DNA from: CAZQHK01 sp964593455
GTDB lineage: Bacteria; Muiribacteriota; CAYSPT01
Assembly (NCBI GenBank): GCA_964593455.1
Contig: CAZQHK010000033.1
Span: 1 to 48,244 of the forward strand
Length of the DNA stretch: 48,244 nucleotides
Direction: 5' to 3'
Made by a program: the position numbers and the translations under genes. Below are positions 1 through 7,524 of the stretch, piece after piece (the first letter of the stretch is position 1; every line of letters begins with the position of its first letter). The notes under the pieces are model-generated. The model was not told where the DNA came from. It made no database searches and saw only the letters and a list, made by a program, of their open reading frames with translations.

Positions 1-122
1 ATACCTGACCGCTCTATCTGTACTCAGAGCGCGTCAGCGCAAGACGGGGGTGAGTTTCGCCCTATGGACATCTCATCGATGCGCTGTTTTGCTGCCTGCA
101 ATCAGTTCGTCTGGCTGGGAAA

Positions 123-140
123 ATTTGTGAATTATTCGGG
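123..140. repeat. Right terminus of a hairpin-type repeat (partial copy C)
   Basis: The 18 bases ATTTGTGAATTATTCGGG are identical to the right end of the complete repeat at 37195-37375. A left end would lie near or before the window start, so the copy cannot be completed here. Positions 1-122 hold no gene I can support. Confidence 0.55.
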
Positions 141-145
141 TTGTG

Positions 146-175
146 TTGTACCGGAAGAACTTTTTCTGGTAAAAT
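146..175 (+). promoter_or_regulatory. Possible sigma70-type promoter for the ferredoxin gene
   Basis: TTGTAC (146-151), an 18-base spacer and TAAAAT (170-175). The -10 is good but the -35 keeps only its first three consensus bases. It lies about 60 bases before the ferredoxin start. Confidence 0.3.
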
Positions 176-237
176 TCCGTTTGCGATTAATGGTTTTGCA
201 TGAAACAGTAAATCAGATTTAGAGAGGAAGAGTATAC

Positions 238-405
238 ATGCCCTTCGTTATAAGTGATGACTGCACGACCTGTGGAGCGTGTGCCGATTCTTGTCCTGTC
301 GATGCTATCGTTGAAGGTGAAGAAAAATATAAAATCACCGACGAGTGTATTGAATGCGGTTCTTGTGTTGATACCTGCCCGATTGAAGCCATCAAAGAAG
401 AATAA
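238..405 (+). CDS. 2[4Fe-4S] ferredoxin, 55 aa
   Basis: This is a small soluble electron carrier of the bacterial (clostridial-type) 8Fe ferredoxin family. Two complete CxxCxxCxxxCP motifs are visible: Cys9, 12, 15, 19 followed by Pro20, and Cys37, 40, 43, 47 followed by Pro48. Each cluster is bound by three cysteines of one motif and the last cysteine of the other. The length, 55 residues, is typical for the family. The ATG at 238 follows an AGAGGAAG ribosome-binding site. A PBP1A gene follows 67 bases downstream on the same strand and may be co-transcribed. Nothing in the context identifies the redox partner. Confidence 0.95.
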   Translation: MPFVISDDCTTCGACADSCPVDAIVEGEEKYKITDECIECGSCVDTCPIEAIKEE

Positions 406-472
406 GCGCTTCCGGCCGGCTTAGCAAAAAACAAACGGACCCGGCAACGGGCCAGGAAGAGAGGTTACCGCC

Positions 473-2689
473 TTGGCTAAGAGGGGCACTCTAGCCAAGC
501 TGTTCAGGTTCTTTCTGTACCTGTTTTTCTTCATCCTTGTTGTTGGCGGTGGAGCGTTGGCTGGCCTCGTCAAATCCCTGGAAGATAGTTTACCCAGGAT
601 AAATTACAACTCTTACCGGCCTTCCCTGGCAACGAAGATCTATGATCTCCATGGGGATATTATCGCCACCCTTCATGCCGAAGAAAACCGTGTACAGTTG
701 ATTCCTTTGTCTGAAATCCCCGACCACCTGAAACACGCCGTCATCGCCACGGAGGACGAGCGTTTTTACCAGCATTTTGGTATAGATTTCGAGGGTATAG
801 CCCGGGCCGCTTATCATAATTGGAAATCCAGACGAATCGCTGAGGGTGCCAGTACCATCACCCAGCAGTTGGCCCGAAATGCGTTCCTTTCCCTGGAGAT
901 CACCTGGCGGCGAAAATTCAAAGAGATGCTCCTGGCACTTAGGATTGAGCGAAAGTACACGAAGGGCGAGATACTCGAAGCTTACCTGAACGAGATATTT
1001 TTCGGACACGGCACCCACGGAGTAGCTTCGGCCGCCCAGTATTATTTCGGGAAACCGGTATCGGAGCTCAACCTGGCCGAGTGCGCCTTACTGGCCGGGC
1101 TGATCCGGAGTCCTCAAAGACTGTCTCCCTACGTCAATAAAAAGAAATCCAAACAAAACCAGCTCCGGGTTATCCAAAAGATGACCGAACTCGGTTTAAT
1201 CACCAAACAGGAAGCTGGAGAAGCCAGGAAGGCCACTATCGTGCTTCGCGGCCGGCGTAAAACCAGGTGGAAAGCGCCTTATTTCGTGACTTCCGTACGC
1301 AATTATCTCCTTGAAAAATACGGGGTTAACAGGGTTTATAACGGAGGACTCAATGTCTATACGACACTCAATTTACGCCTTCAGGAAGCTGCTGAAGAGG
1401 CTTTGATCAAAAGCGATTTCTTCCTCGAACGGCCGGAAAAAAAATATCCGGACCTCAACGGAGCCCTGGTGGCAATGGATCCGAGAAACGGATATATCCT
1501 GGCCATGGTGGGCGGTCGGAACTTTGAGAAAAGCAAATTCAACCGGGCGACACAGGCCCGGCGGCAACCAGGCAGCGCGTTTAAGCCCTTCGTCTATGCT
1601 ACCGCCATAGATTACGGGATTCCTCCAAACCAGATCATCAACGATGAAGAAGTTTCATACGTCAACCGTTGGACGAAACAGATCTACCGGCCCAAAAACT
1701 ACGATAAAACATTTCATGGTCCAACTATTTTGAGAGTCGCGCTCCAACACTCGTACAACGTGGTAGCCGTTAAGCTCATCGATCAGGTAGGAATCGACCG
1801 GGTGATCGAGTACGCCAGGAAGATGGGAATTAAAAGTAAGCTCGGCATGAACCTGTCTCTAGCGCTAGGCACTTCGGAAATCACTCCGCTTGAACTGCTT
1901 ACCGCCAGTTGTGTTTTTGCCAATCAAGGGATAAAGGCTAGTCCTTCAATGATCAGGATGGTTGAAGACCCGGAGGGGAACGTACTGGAGGAAAACAGGA
2001 TCAGGCTTGATGACGTTTTGTGCGCCGGAACCGCATACGTGATGACCGATATGCTACAGGGTGTGATGAAACGCGGTACCGGAAGGCGCGCAGACATTGG
2101 CCGGGCATGCGCGGGAAAAACGGGAACTACCAGCAACTACTGTGATGCCTGGTTTATCGGATACACCCCCAATTTGGCCGCGTGTGTGTATATAGGAAAC
2201 GACGATCACACGTCATTGGGAGAGAAAAAATCAGGCGGTGTTGTATCCGGACCGATCTGGAAAACATTTATGAAGCTTTCCCTGAGAGGAACGCCGGAAG
2301 AAGATTTTCACTGTCCTTCCACGGTGAGCAAAGTAGATATTTGCACCGAATCGGGGCTGCTGGCTACAACCTATTGCAAATCACGAATAAATCAGGCATT
2401 TCTCGAAGGTACCGAACCCGATATTACCTGCAACCTCCATCAACCCATGGAGATCACACCTCCGGTGTCGGAAATTGATAATGAGGAAGAACCATCATCG
2501 GAATTCCAGTTTCCCGATTGGGACACCTCGAACCGCCGGATTCCAGTCACAGTACAGGAAGAGCCGTCAGGGGAACAACCCGGATCATTCTTCAACAATG
2601 AGACCGATACGAAACAATCGTCTACTCCTCCTGTACCTACCGGTACCCGGCCTCTCAACAGCTTTTACAAAACGTTTGACGAAGATTAG
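473..2689 (+). CDS. mrcA: Penicillin-binding protein 1A, bifunctional glycosyltransferase/transpeptidase, 738 aa
   Basis: Class A penicillin-binding protein that polymerises lipid II into glycan strands and crosslinks the peptides at the periplasmic face of the inner membrane. One N-terminal membrane anchor covers about residues 10-32. The GT51 domain follows, with the catalytic-glutamate motif EDERFYQHFGID beginning at Glu94. The transpeptidase domain has all three motifs: SxxK at Ser368-Lys371, SYN at 427-429 and KTG at 549-551. The last ~100 residues are a Ser/Pro/Glu-rich, probably disordered tail. The start is TTG at 473, preceded by GAGAGG. Length and domain order are normal for the family. 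Confidence 0.96.
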   Translation: MAKRGTLAKLFRFFLYLFFFILVVGGGALAGLVKSLEDSLPRINYNSYRPSLATKIYDLHGDIIATLHAEENRVQLIPLSEIPDHLKHAVIATEDERFYQHFGIDFEGIARAAYHNWKSRRIAEGASTITQQLARNAFLSLEITWRRKFKEMLLALRIERKYTKGEILEAYLNEIFFGHGTHGVASAAQYYFGKPVSELNLAECALLAGLIRSPQRLSPYVNKKKSKQNQLRVIQKMTELGLITKQEAGEARKATIVLRGRRKTRWKAPYFVTSVRNYLLEKYGVNRVYNGGLNVYTTLNLRLQEAAEEALIKSDFFLERPEKKYPDLNGALVAMDPRNGYILAMVGGRNFEKSKFNRATQARRQPGSAFKPFVYATAIDYGIPPNQIINDEEVSYVNRWTKQIYRPKNYDKTFHGPTILRVALQHSYNVVAVKLIDQVGIDRVIEYARKMGIKSKLGMNLSLALGTSEITPLELLTASCVFANQGIKASPSMIRMVEDPEGNVLEENRIRLDDVLCAGTAYVMTDMLQGVMKRGTGRRADIGRACAGKTGTTSNYCDAWFIGYTPNLAACVYIGNDDHTSLGEKKSGGVVSGPIWKTFMKLSLRGTPEEDFHCPSTVSKVDICTESGLLATTYCKSRINQAFLEGTEPDITCNLHQPMEITPPVSEIDNEEEPSSEFQFPDWDTSNRRIPVTVQEEPSGEQPGSFFNNETDTKQSSTPPVPTGTRPLNSFYKTFDED

Positions 2690-2708
2690 GGAAGTGATTG
2701 TTAACATT

Positions 2709-3365
2709 ATGAAACGATATTATCCGGCTATTTTCATTATGTTATTTCTGGCTGCGGGTTGCTCTGAAAATGTGTCCACGGAAACCTTTGATCCTTCACT
2801 GCCGGATCTATCCGGTCTTAAAATAGCTATGGTTGTTGCACCCGACCAATTTCAGGAAGCGGAATTTATCACTTCCAGAGATATACTTGCAGGAGCCAAA
2901 GCAGAGGTGATTGTCACGTCTCTTGCTGAGGGGGTTTGCCAGGGAATGACTGGAACCACCGTAGATGCAACCGCCGCCTTACAGGCGATCAAACCGGATG
3001 AATTCGACGGGATTGTGTTTATCGGTGGTCCCGGGGCGACAGTATTCTGGGAAGATGAAACCGCGCACCTTCTTTTAACCGAATTCAACCAGGAGAATAA
3101 GCTGGTAGCCGCTATCTGCCTGGCACCGGTAACATTGGCCAGGGCCGGGATTCTTAACGGCGTTCCAGCGACGGGATGGGAATCAGAGAAGGCATCATTG
3201 GAAATGTTTGGAGCCCGGTATACCGGGCGCAACGTGGAGCGCTTCGGTAACATCGTCACCGGCTCCGGTCCTGAGGCTGCCGAAGTGTTCGCCCTCGAAC
3301 TGGTTGACGTTCTCAACCGATATAACGATAAAACACAACCTGAAAAAAACGGGAGCGTGCCTTGA
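2709..3365 (+). CDS. DJ-1/PfpI-family putative lipoprotein, 218 aa
   Basis: The N-terminus is a short signal peptide ending in a lipobox (Leu-Ala-Ala-Gly-Cys18), so the protein is probably lipidated and exported. The rest reads as a DJ-1/PfpI glutamine-amidotransferase-like fold. It has a Glu in the PDQFQEAEF segment (about residue 50), a glycine-rich turn FIGGPGA and a nucleophile-elbow cysteine in AAICLAP (Cys137), where the family usually has AICHGP. The function of such exported members is unknown to me; chaperone, deglycase and protease activities have been described for cytoplasmic relatives. The stop lies just before the pyrR start, implying coupling. An in-frame GTG at 2694 is an alternative start. 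Confidence 0.8.
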   Translation: MKRYYPAIFIMLFLAAGCSENVSTETFDPSLPDLSGLKIAMVVAPDQFQEAEFITSRDILAGAKAEVIVTSLAEGVCQGMTGTTVDATAALQAIKPDEFDGIVFIGGPGATVFWEDETAHLLLTEFNQENKLVAAICLAPVTLARAGILNGVPATGWESEKASLEMFGARYTGRNVERFGNIVTGSGPEAAEVFALELVDVLNRYNDKTQPEKNGSVP

Positions 3366-3366
3366 G

Positions 3367-3954
3367 ATGATGGAACAGTTTAAACGAACTATCATGACCG
3401 GCCAAGAGATCGATAAGGCCATCGACCGCATGGCCACAGAAACTCTCAGCGCCTACCCGGATTTGTCGAACGTCGCCGTTGTCGGGGTCAAAACCAACGG
3501 CGTTCCTTTGGCGCAGCGTCTTATCAATAAACTGGAAATCATGAGCGGATTGCATCTCGATCTGGGTATGCTCGACATCAACCTCTACATGGAAGACTGG
3601 CAGGCTATCGCTGAGCGACCGATTATTCATACTACGGAAATTCCATTCAGTCTGCGGAATAAAAACATTATTCTGGTTGACGATATTCTGGCCAGCGGCA
3701 GGACCATCCAGGCCGCTATGGAATCGCTTTTGGATGGAGGCCGTCCTCATTCTATCTGGCTGGCTATCCTGATAGACATCGGCCGCCGCCGCTTCCCGAT
3801 TCAACCTGATTTCTGCGGTATAACCGAGGCTGTCGATGACGATGAGATATTACTCATCAAGTTGCGGGAAATGGAAGGACCGTTACCCGATATGCCTGAA
3901 GGAGTTGTCGTCTCGCCCAGGATTCAAATCGCGTCTTTGGCTTTGAAGAGGTAA
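3367..3954 (+). CDS. pyrR: PyrR, pyrimidine operon attenuation regulator / uracil phosphoribosyltransferase, 195 aa
   Basis: The phosphoribosyltransferase fold is shown by the PRPP-binding motif IILVDDILASGRT (Val104-Asp105-Asp106), followed by the PyrR-like segment ending in ILIDIGRRRFP and a C-terminal PDMPEGVVV. PyrR family members bind pyr mRNA in a UMP-dependent way and may also convert uracil plus PRPP to UMP. Length matches PyrR (about 180 aa) with a slightly longer N-terminus. No pyrimidine biosynthesis gene is adjacent, which is unusual, so the RNA targets are not visible here. ATG 3367 directly follows the upstream stop; the next codon is also ATG. Confidence 0.88.
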   Translation: MMEQFKRTIMTGQEIDKAIDRMATETLSAYPDLSNVAVVGVKTNGVPLAQRLINKLEIMSGLHLDLGMLDINLYMEDWQAIAERPIIHTTEIPFSLRNKNIILVDDILASGRTIQAAMESLLDGGRPHSIWLAILIDIGRRRFPIQPDFCGITEAVDDDEILLIKLREMEGPLPDMPEGVVVSPRIQIASLALKR

Positions 3955-3960
3955 ATTTAT

Positions 3961-5184
3961 ATGGGTTTTCTATCGACTATCCGGAACCTTGACAATCCCG
4001 GCCTGTCACAGATAGCTGCCGTGATAAGCCGGACCATGAAAGAATCTCCCGAAGCGTTCTGGAGCGAAATGTCCGCCATTCTGCCCCTGAGCGACTGGCC
4101 GGAAAAACCGCTCGTCCGCAAAATACTTGTTGAATCTGGAAAACCGGTCCTGGCGCCGCTCATGAAAATTTGCCGGGATGACGACCCGGCTTTGGTATCT
4201 GAAGTGATTGACCTGCTGGTAGAGATAGGGGATAACGACATACTTGGCCTGCTTGATGATATACGGAAGGAACGCGATGATGAGGCCGGCAGTAAAGCAG
4301 CCGGAGGTCTGGCCGAATTGGCTCCGAAAGAAACCTTGCCGGAACTTTTGAGCGAGCTTGAATCAGCACCATGGGAACGGTGCCGGGCGATTCACGATGG
4401 AGTGTTGAAGAGACTCGATTCCGTTGCTAATTTTCTGGTTGGACTCATCGATAAAACCATGATGTCACAGACCTATTGGATATTGAGGATTATCGGTGAA
4501 CTCGGGGATAAAGACGCCGTTACTCCCCTTATATCCATACTTGAAGAAGAATGTTCCGAAGACCTGGCCTTCTTTCTCTGCCAGACCCTTGGTAAACTCA
4601 AGTGCACTCAGGCAACCGGTGTATTAATTGGTAAACTCAAGCAGACTGATGACTGGTTCGTTCAAAAAACCATCATCCGAACGCTTGGTCTTCTCCAGAA
4701 GAAAGAAACTGCCTCTGTGCTGTTTGAATATTTGAAAAGCGATGAATGGGTTGTGTCTCACACCGCCTACCAGAGTCTCATTCCGCTGGGAGAAACAATT
4801 GTCGATCGGGTGCTCGAACAACTTGAGGAAGCCAATGATAGCGTACGTTACTTTATTCCTAAACTTCTCGGTGAAATCAAGTCACCCAGAGCCATTTCGG
4901 CGCTGGAAAACGAAATCAGAAACGAAAATGATCCCGTCAGGCTGGCTATCCTGGTGGAAGCGGCCGGAAAGATAGATGCAGAATCCTTTTATGAGATGCT
5001 GCTTCCATTGACAGAGTCAGATAATTGGATGGTTCGGTACCGGACATTCCAGGCCCTGGGTCCAACCATGGCCGAACGTGATCCGGAAAAACTGTACCAG
5101 GCCAGTGAGGACAACAACTGGCATGTGCGAACCGCAGTCAAACTTATTTTATCTGCCTTAGAGCGTGAGAAGCCCAATAACTGA
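3961..5184 (+). CDS. HEAT-repeat protein (HEAT1), 407 aa
   Basis: The protein consists almost wholly of HEAT-like helical repeats of about 31 residues (leucine/alanine-rich helix pairs, many with VR or VRY near the start of the second helix). HEAT arrays act as protein-binding scaffolds; no catalytic domain or signal peptide is seen. Three successive repeats form a larger unit with Trp at position 1 and an aromatic pair (YW or YF) at positions 35-36, the same register as in HEAT2 (5144-7249) and HEAT3 (26685-27938). The start ATG 3961 has AGAGGT upstream and lies six bases after pyrR. The 3' end overlaps the convergent HEAT2 gene by 41 bases. Confidence 0.85.
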   Translation: MGFLSTIRNLDNPGLSQIAAVISRTMKESPEAFWSEMSAILPLSDWPEKPLVRKILVESGKPVLAPLMKICRDDDPALVSEVIDLLVEIGDNDILGLLDDIRKERDDEAGSKAAGGLAELAPKETLPELLSELESAPWERCRAIHDGVLKRLDSVANFLVGLIDKTMMSQTYWILRIIGELGDKDAVTPLISILEEECSEDLAFFLCQTLGKLKCTQATGVLIGKLKQTDDWFVQKTIIRTLGLLQKKETASVLFEYLKSDEWVVSHTAYQSLIPLGETIVDRVLEQLEEANDSVRYFIPKLLGEIKSPRAISALENEIRNENDPVRLAILVEAAGKIDAESFYEMLLPLTESDNWMVRYRTFQALGPTMAERDPEKLYQASEDNNWHVRTAVKLILSALEREKPNN

Positions 5185-7249
5185 CATTTTTATTTGAACT
5201 GTCCGCAGCGGCTTCCAGAAGTTCCCGCGCCTGCGCTCCAAACTGTGAGAGCACCCGCGCCGACTCACTCCTCACCGACCAGTTCTCACTACCAAGCGCA
5301 CTGATGAGGTGCGGAACAGTGGCCAGCCCGATTTCACTGAGGGCATGAGACGAAGCGGCTACCAACAGTTCATCTTCACTTCCCATAAATTTTATCAGGT
5401 AAGGTATCGCCGATTCTTCTCCCCTAGCACCCAGTACCCGGGCAATGGAAGCCACCTGCTCCCGGTCAGCGGTGGTAAACCGGGAGATAAGTTTTCCCTG
5501 CAAAGAGGGATGAGAAAGTCCGGCCACAACATCGATGACCCATTCTTCGACATCCTCCCGTTGGCTGCCCAGGTTTTCCAATAGTATTTCTACCGCTTCA
5601 TCGGTTCCGATACAGCCCAGCCCGGTAGCGGCATACTTCCTCACCCACTCATTCACATCTCCTTCAAGAGCGGTGGACAGCGGCTCTACCGCCCGAGGAT
5701 CGGGGATAGCGCTTAAGGCGTAAGCAGCAAAAAACCGCATCTCTTTGTCCTGATTATTAAGCAGAACATTAATCAGCGGTTCGACTGCAACCGTGCCTAT
5801 CTCTTCAATGACCCTGGACACCCAGTATTGTACATCGGGATTCGGATGATTAAGCGCCTTGATGAGATGAGATACCGATATCAGCTTGAGTTTTTTAAGA
5901 GCCTCCGCAACGTTTTTCCGGACGTTCCAGGATTTGTCCCGCAAGGCCCCGATGAGCGCCGGCACTCCCTTTTCTTCGCCCGCTTCACCCAGTGCCCAGG
6001 CGGCAAACATCCTGATATCTTCTTTTTCGTCGGACAGTGCCCTGATAAGCGGGTCGAGAGCCTCTCCTCCTAACCGAGCCAGGATCTTGGTGGTCCAATA
6101 TCGGATGTTGGTGTTGCCGGTTTCGATAGCCCGGGTCAGATACTTGAGAGAGGTATCGCCAAAGCTGACCAGGGATTCGGCGGCATTTCTCCTGACCGGC
6201 CACGAGGTATCGTCGAGCCTTTCAATCAAGGACGGCAGAACCCTGGGACTGTCCAGACCCGCCGCAAACTGGGCGGCCATGGCCCGTACATTGGGATCGC
6301 GGTCACGCATGAGCTCGACCAGGGTGCCGGCGCCGGATTCGCCGATAGTTTCTATCACCCAGGACACACGCTCGAAAATCTCTTCCCGGTCTTCCCGGAG
6401 GAGAACCAGCAAGGACTTTATAACACCCGGTCCGATCCTACTCAGCACGCGGGAAGCCCATTTCCTTTCGCCGTCGGCGCCCGACTTGATTATTTCAAGC
6501 AGGGGAGGAACAGCCGCGTCACCGAGGGCAACCAGCGATTCGGCAGCTGCTTTTCTGATCGACAGATACTCGTCACCGAGCAATGTTATCAGGGGCTTAA
6601 TACACTTTTCATCACAGGTTTCCCCCATTGCCCGGGCGGCGGAAAACCGCACACCTTTGTTCTTGGCCCGGGCAAAACGTACCAGGGCCGGGACAGCCGG
6701 TTTTCCCATTCTTCCCAGGGTAATAGTCGCCCAGTACCGACGGGTTTCATCTTGTTGTCTCAGAGATTGCCCCAACGGCTTGAGAGCTGCTTTACCAGTA
6801 GTAGCCAGGGCATTCGAGGCAGCGTTGCATACCTCCCAGGACGAACTGGCCAGTGCCTCAATCAGTGCTGCTACCGCCCGGGGGTCTCCGTTCTTCCCCA
6901 AAGCTTCGACAGCAGACATCTGAATCCGGTACGTAGAATCTTTCACTACTTCCAGCAGAGGGTCAACACCGGCAGCACCAAGTATTCCCAGAGTGCGGAC
7001 CGCCCAGTACTGAACATCCTCGTTGGAGTCTGAAAGTGCTTTCTTTAGATCCGGAACCGCCCGCTCAGCGATCTTTACCAGCGCCTCCGAAGCTCTTTTC
7101 CTAACAATCCAGGTGGGGTTGGCAAAAGCCGCTATTAGAACTCTGATAGATTCTGTTACAGTCTTTGTTTTAAGACTGTTAAGAAGCTCTTTAACCTGTT
7201 CTTCCTGCCTTCCAACCTCTCCAGCGATTTCTCGTTGATCGCCGGTCAC
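5144..7249 (-). CDS. HEAT-repeat protein (HEAT2), 701 aa
   Basis: A soluble all-helical protein of about 22 HEAT repeats with no other domain. The super-repeat is clearest here: Trp-x-Val-Arg opens a unit, a Tyr-Trp pair follows 34-35 residues later, then an AAxALG helix, and the next Trp falls 91 residues after the first. I chose the GTG at 7249 because AGGAGG lies seven bases before it. The in-frame GTG two codons upstream (7255) would touch the Shine-Dalgarno sequence. The gene is 13 bases after the NifU-like gene and is last in the hut-led minus-strand cluster. Its 3' end overlaps HEAT1 tail to tail. The partner is unknown. Confidence 0.87.
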   Translation of the reverse strand: MTGDQREIAGEVGRQEEQVKELLNSLKTKTVTESIRVLIAAFANPTWIVRKRASEALVKIAERAVPDLKKALSDSNEDVQYWAVRTLGILGAAGVDPLLEVVKDSTYRIQMSAVEALGKNGDPRAVAALIEALASSSWEVCNAASNALATTGKAALKPLGQSLRQQDETRRYWATITLGRMGKPAVPALVRFARAKNKGVRFSAARAMGETCDEKCIKPLITLLGDEYLSIRKAAAESLVALGDAAVPPLLEIIKSGADGERKWASRVLSRIGPGVIKSLLVLLREDREEIFERVSWVIETIGESGAGTLVELMRDRDPNVRAMAAQFAAGLDSPRVLPSLIERLDDTSWPVRRNAAESLVSFGDTSLKYLTRAIETGNTNIRYWTTKILARLGGEALDPLIRALSDEKEDIRMFAAWALGEAGEEKGVPALIGALRDKSWNVRKNVAEALKKLKLISVSHLIKALNHPNPDVQYWVSRVIEEIGTVAVEPLINVLLNNQDKEMRFFAAYALSAIPDPRAVEPLSTALEGDVNEWVRKYAATGLGCIGTDEAVEILLENLGSQREDVEEWVIDVVAGLSHPSLQGKLISRFTTADREQVASIARVLGARGEESAIPYLIKFMGSEDELLVAASSHALSEIGLATVPHLISALGSENWSVRSESARVLSQFGAQARELLEAAADSSNKNVSYWASHALRQIK

Positions 7250-7262
7250 GGACACACCTCCT

Positions 7263-7496
7263 TTAAAAAGACGCTTCGACTCCCTTTACCTCTTCGATTT
7301 CCTGGGTAAGTATGTTCTCCACCACACCTTTTAAGGTCATCTGCGCCCCCATGCACCCAGCGCAGGCTCCTTGAAGACGTACTTTTACCATACCCTCTTC
7401 GGTTACATCAACCAACTCGACACCCCCGCCGTGCATGGCCAGGAACGGTTCAACCTTTTCTTTCAACACAGTTTCTACTTTTCCACGATCCAGCAT
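7263..7496 (-). CDS. NifU-like C-terminal domain protein (Nfu-type Fe-S scaffold), 77 aa
   Basis: The sequence is a stand-alone Nfu domain. It opens with an amphipathic helix and an HGGGVELVDV strand, and carries the cluster-binding Cys-x-x-Cys in GACAGCMGAQMTLKG. Nfu domains assemble or carry an Fe-S cluster, usually bridged between two subunits, and deliver it to apoproteins. The start is ATG 7496 because AAGGAGGT lies seven bases upstream; a longer open frame to 7541 lacks such a site. The gene lies between the transglutaminase-like gene (28-base gap) and HEAT2 (13 bases). Urocanase and the other hut enzymes do not need Fe-S clusters, so the link to hut is probably only positional. Confidence 0.92.
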   Translation of the reverse strand: MLDRGKVETVLKEKVEPFLAMHGGGVELVDVTEEGMVKVRLQGACAGCMGAQMTLKGVVENILTQEIEEVKGVEASF

Positions 7497-7524
7497 AGTC
7501 CCTACCTCCTTATTTATTTTAACT

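Noticed and set aside
406..472. CCGGCCGG palindrome after the ferredoxin gene as a terminator
   Set aside because: The stem is very short, does not extend outward and is followed by an A-run on the coding strand, not a T-run.
5886..6923. A 345-codon plus-strand open frame opposite HEAT2
   Set aside because: It is an antisense shadow of the HEAT2 coding sequence, rich in Ser/Arg/Ala from the complement, without a ribosome-binding site or recognisable domain.
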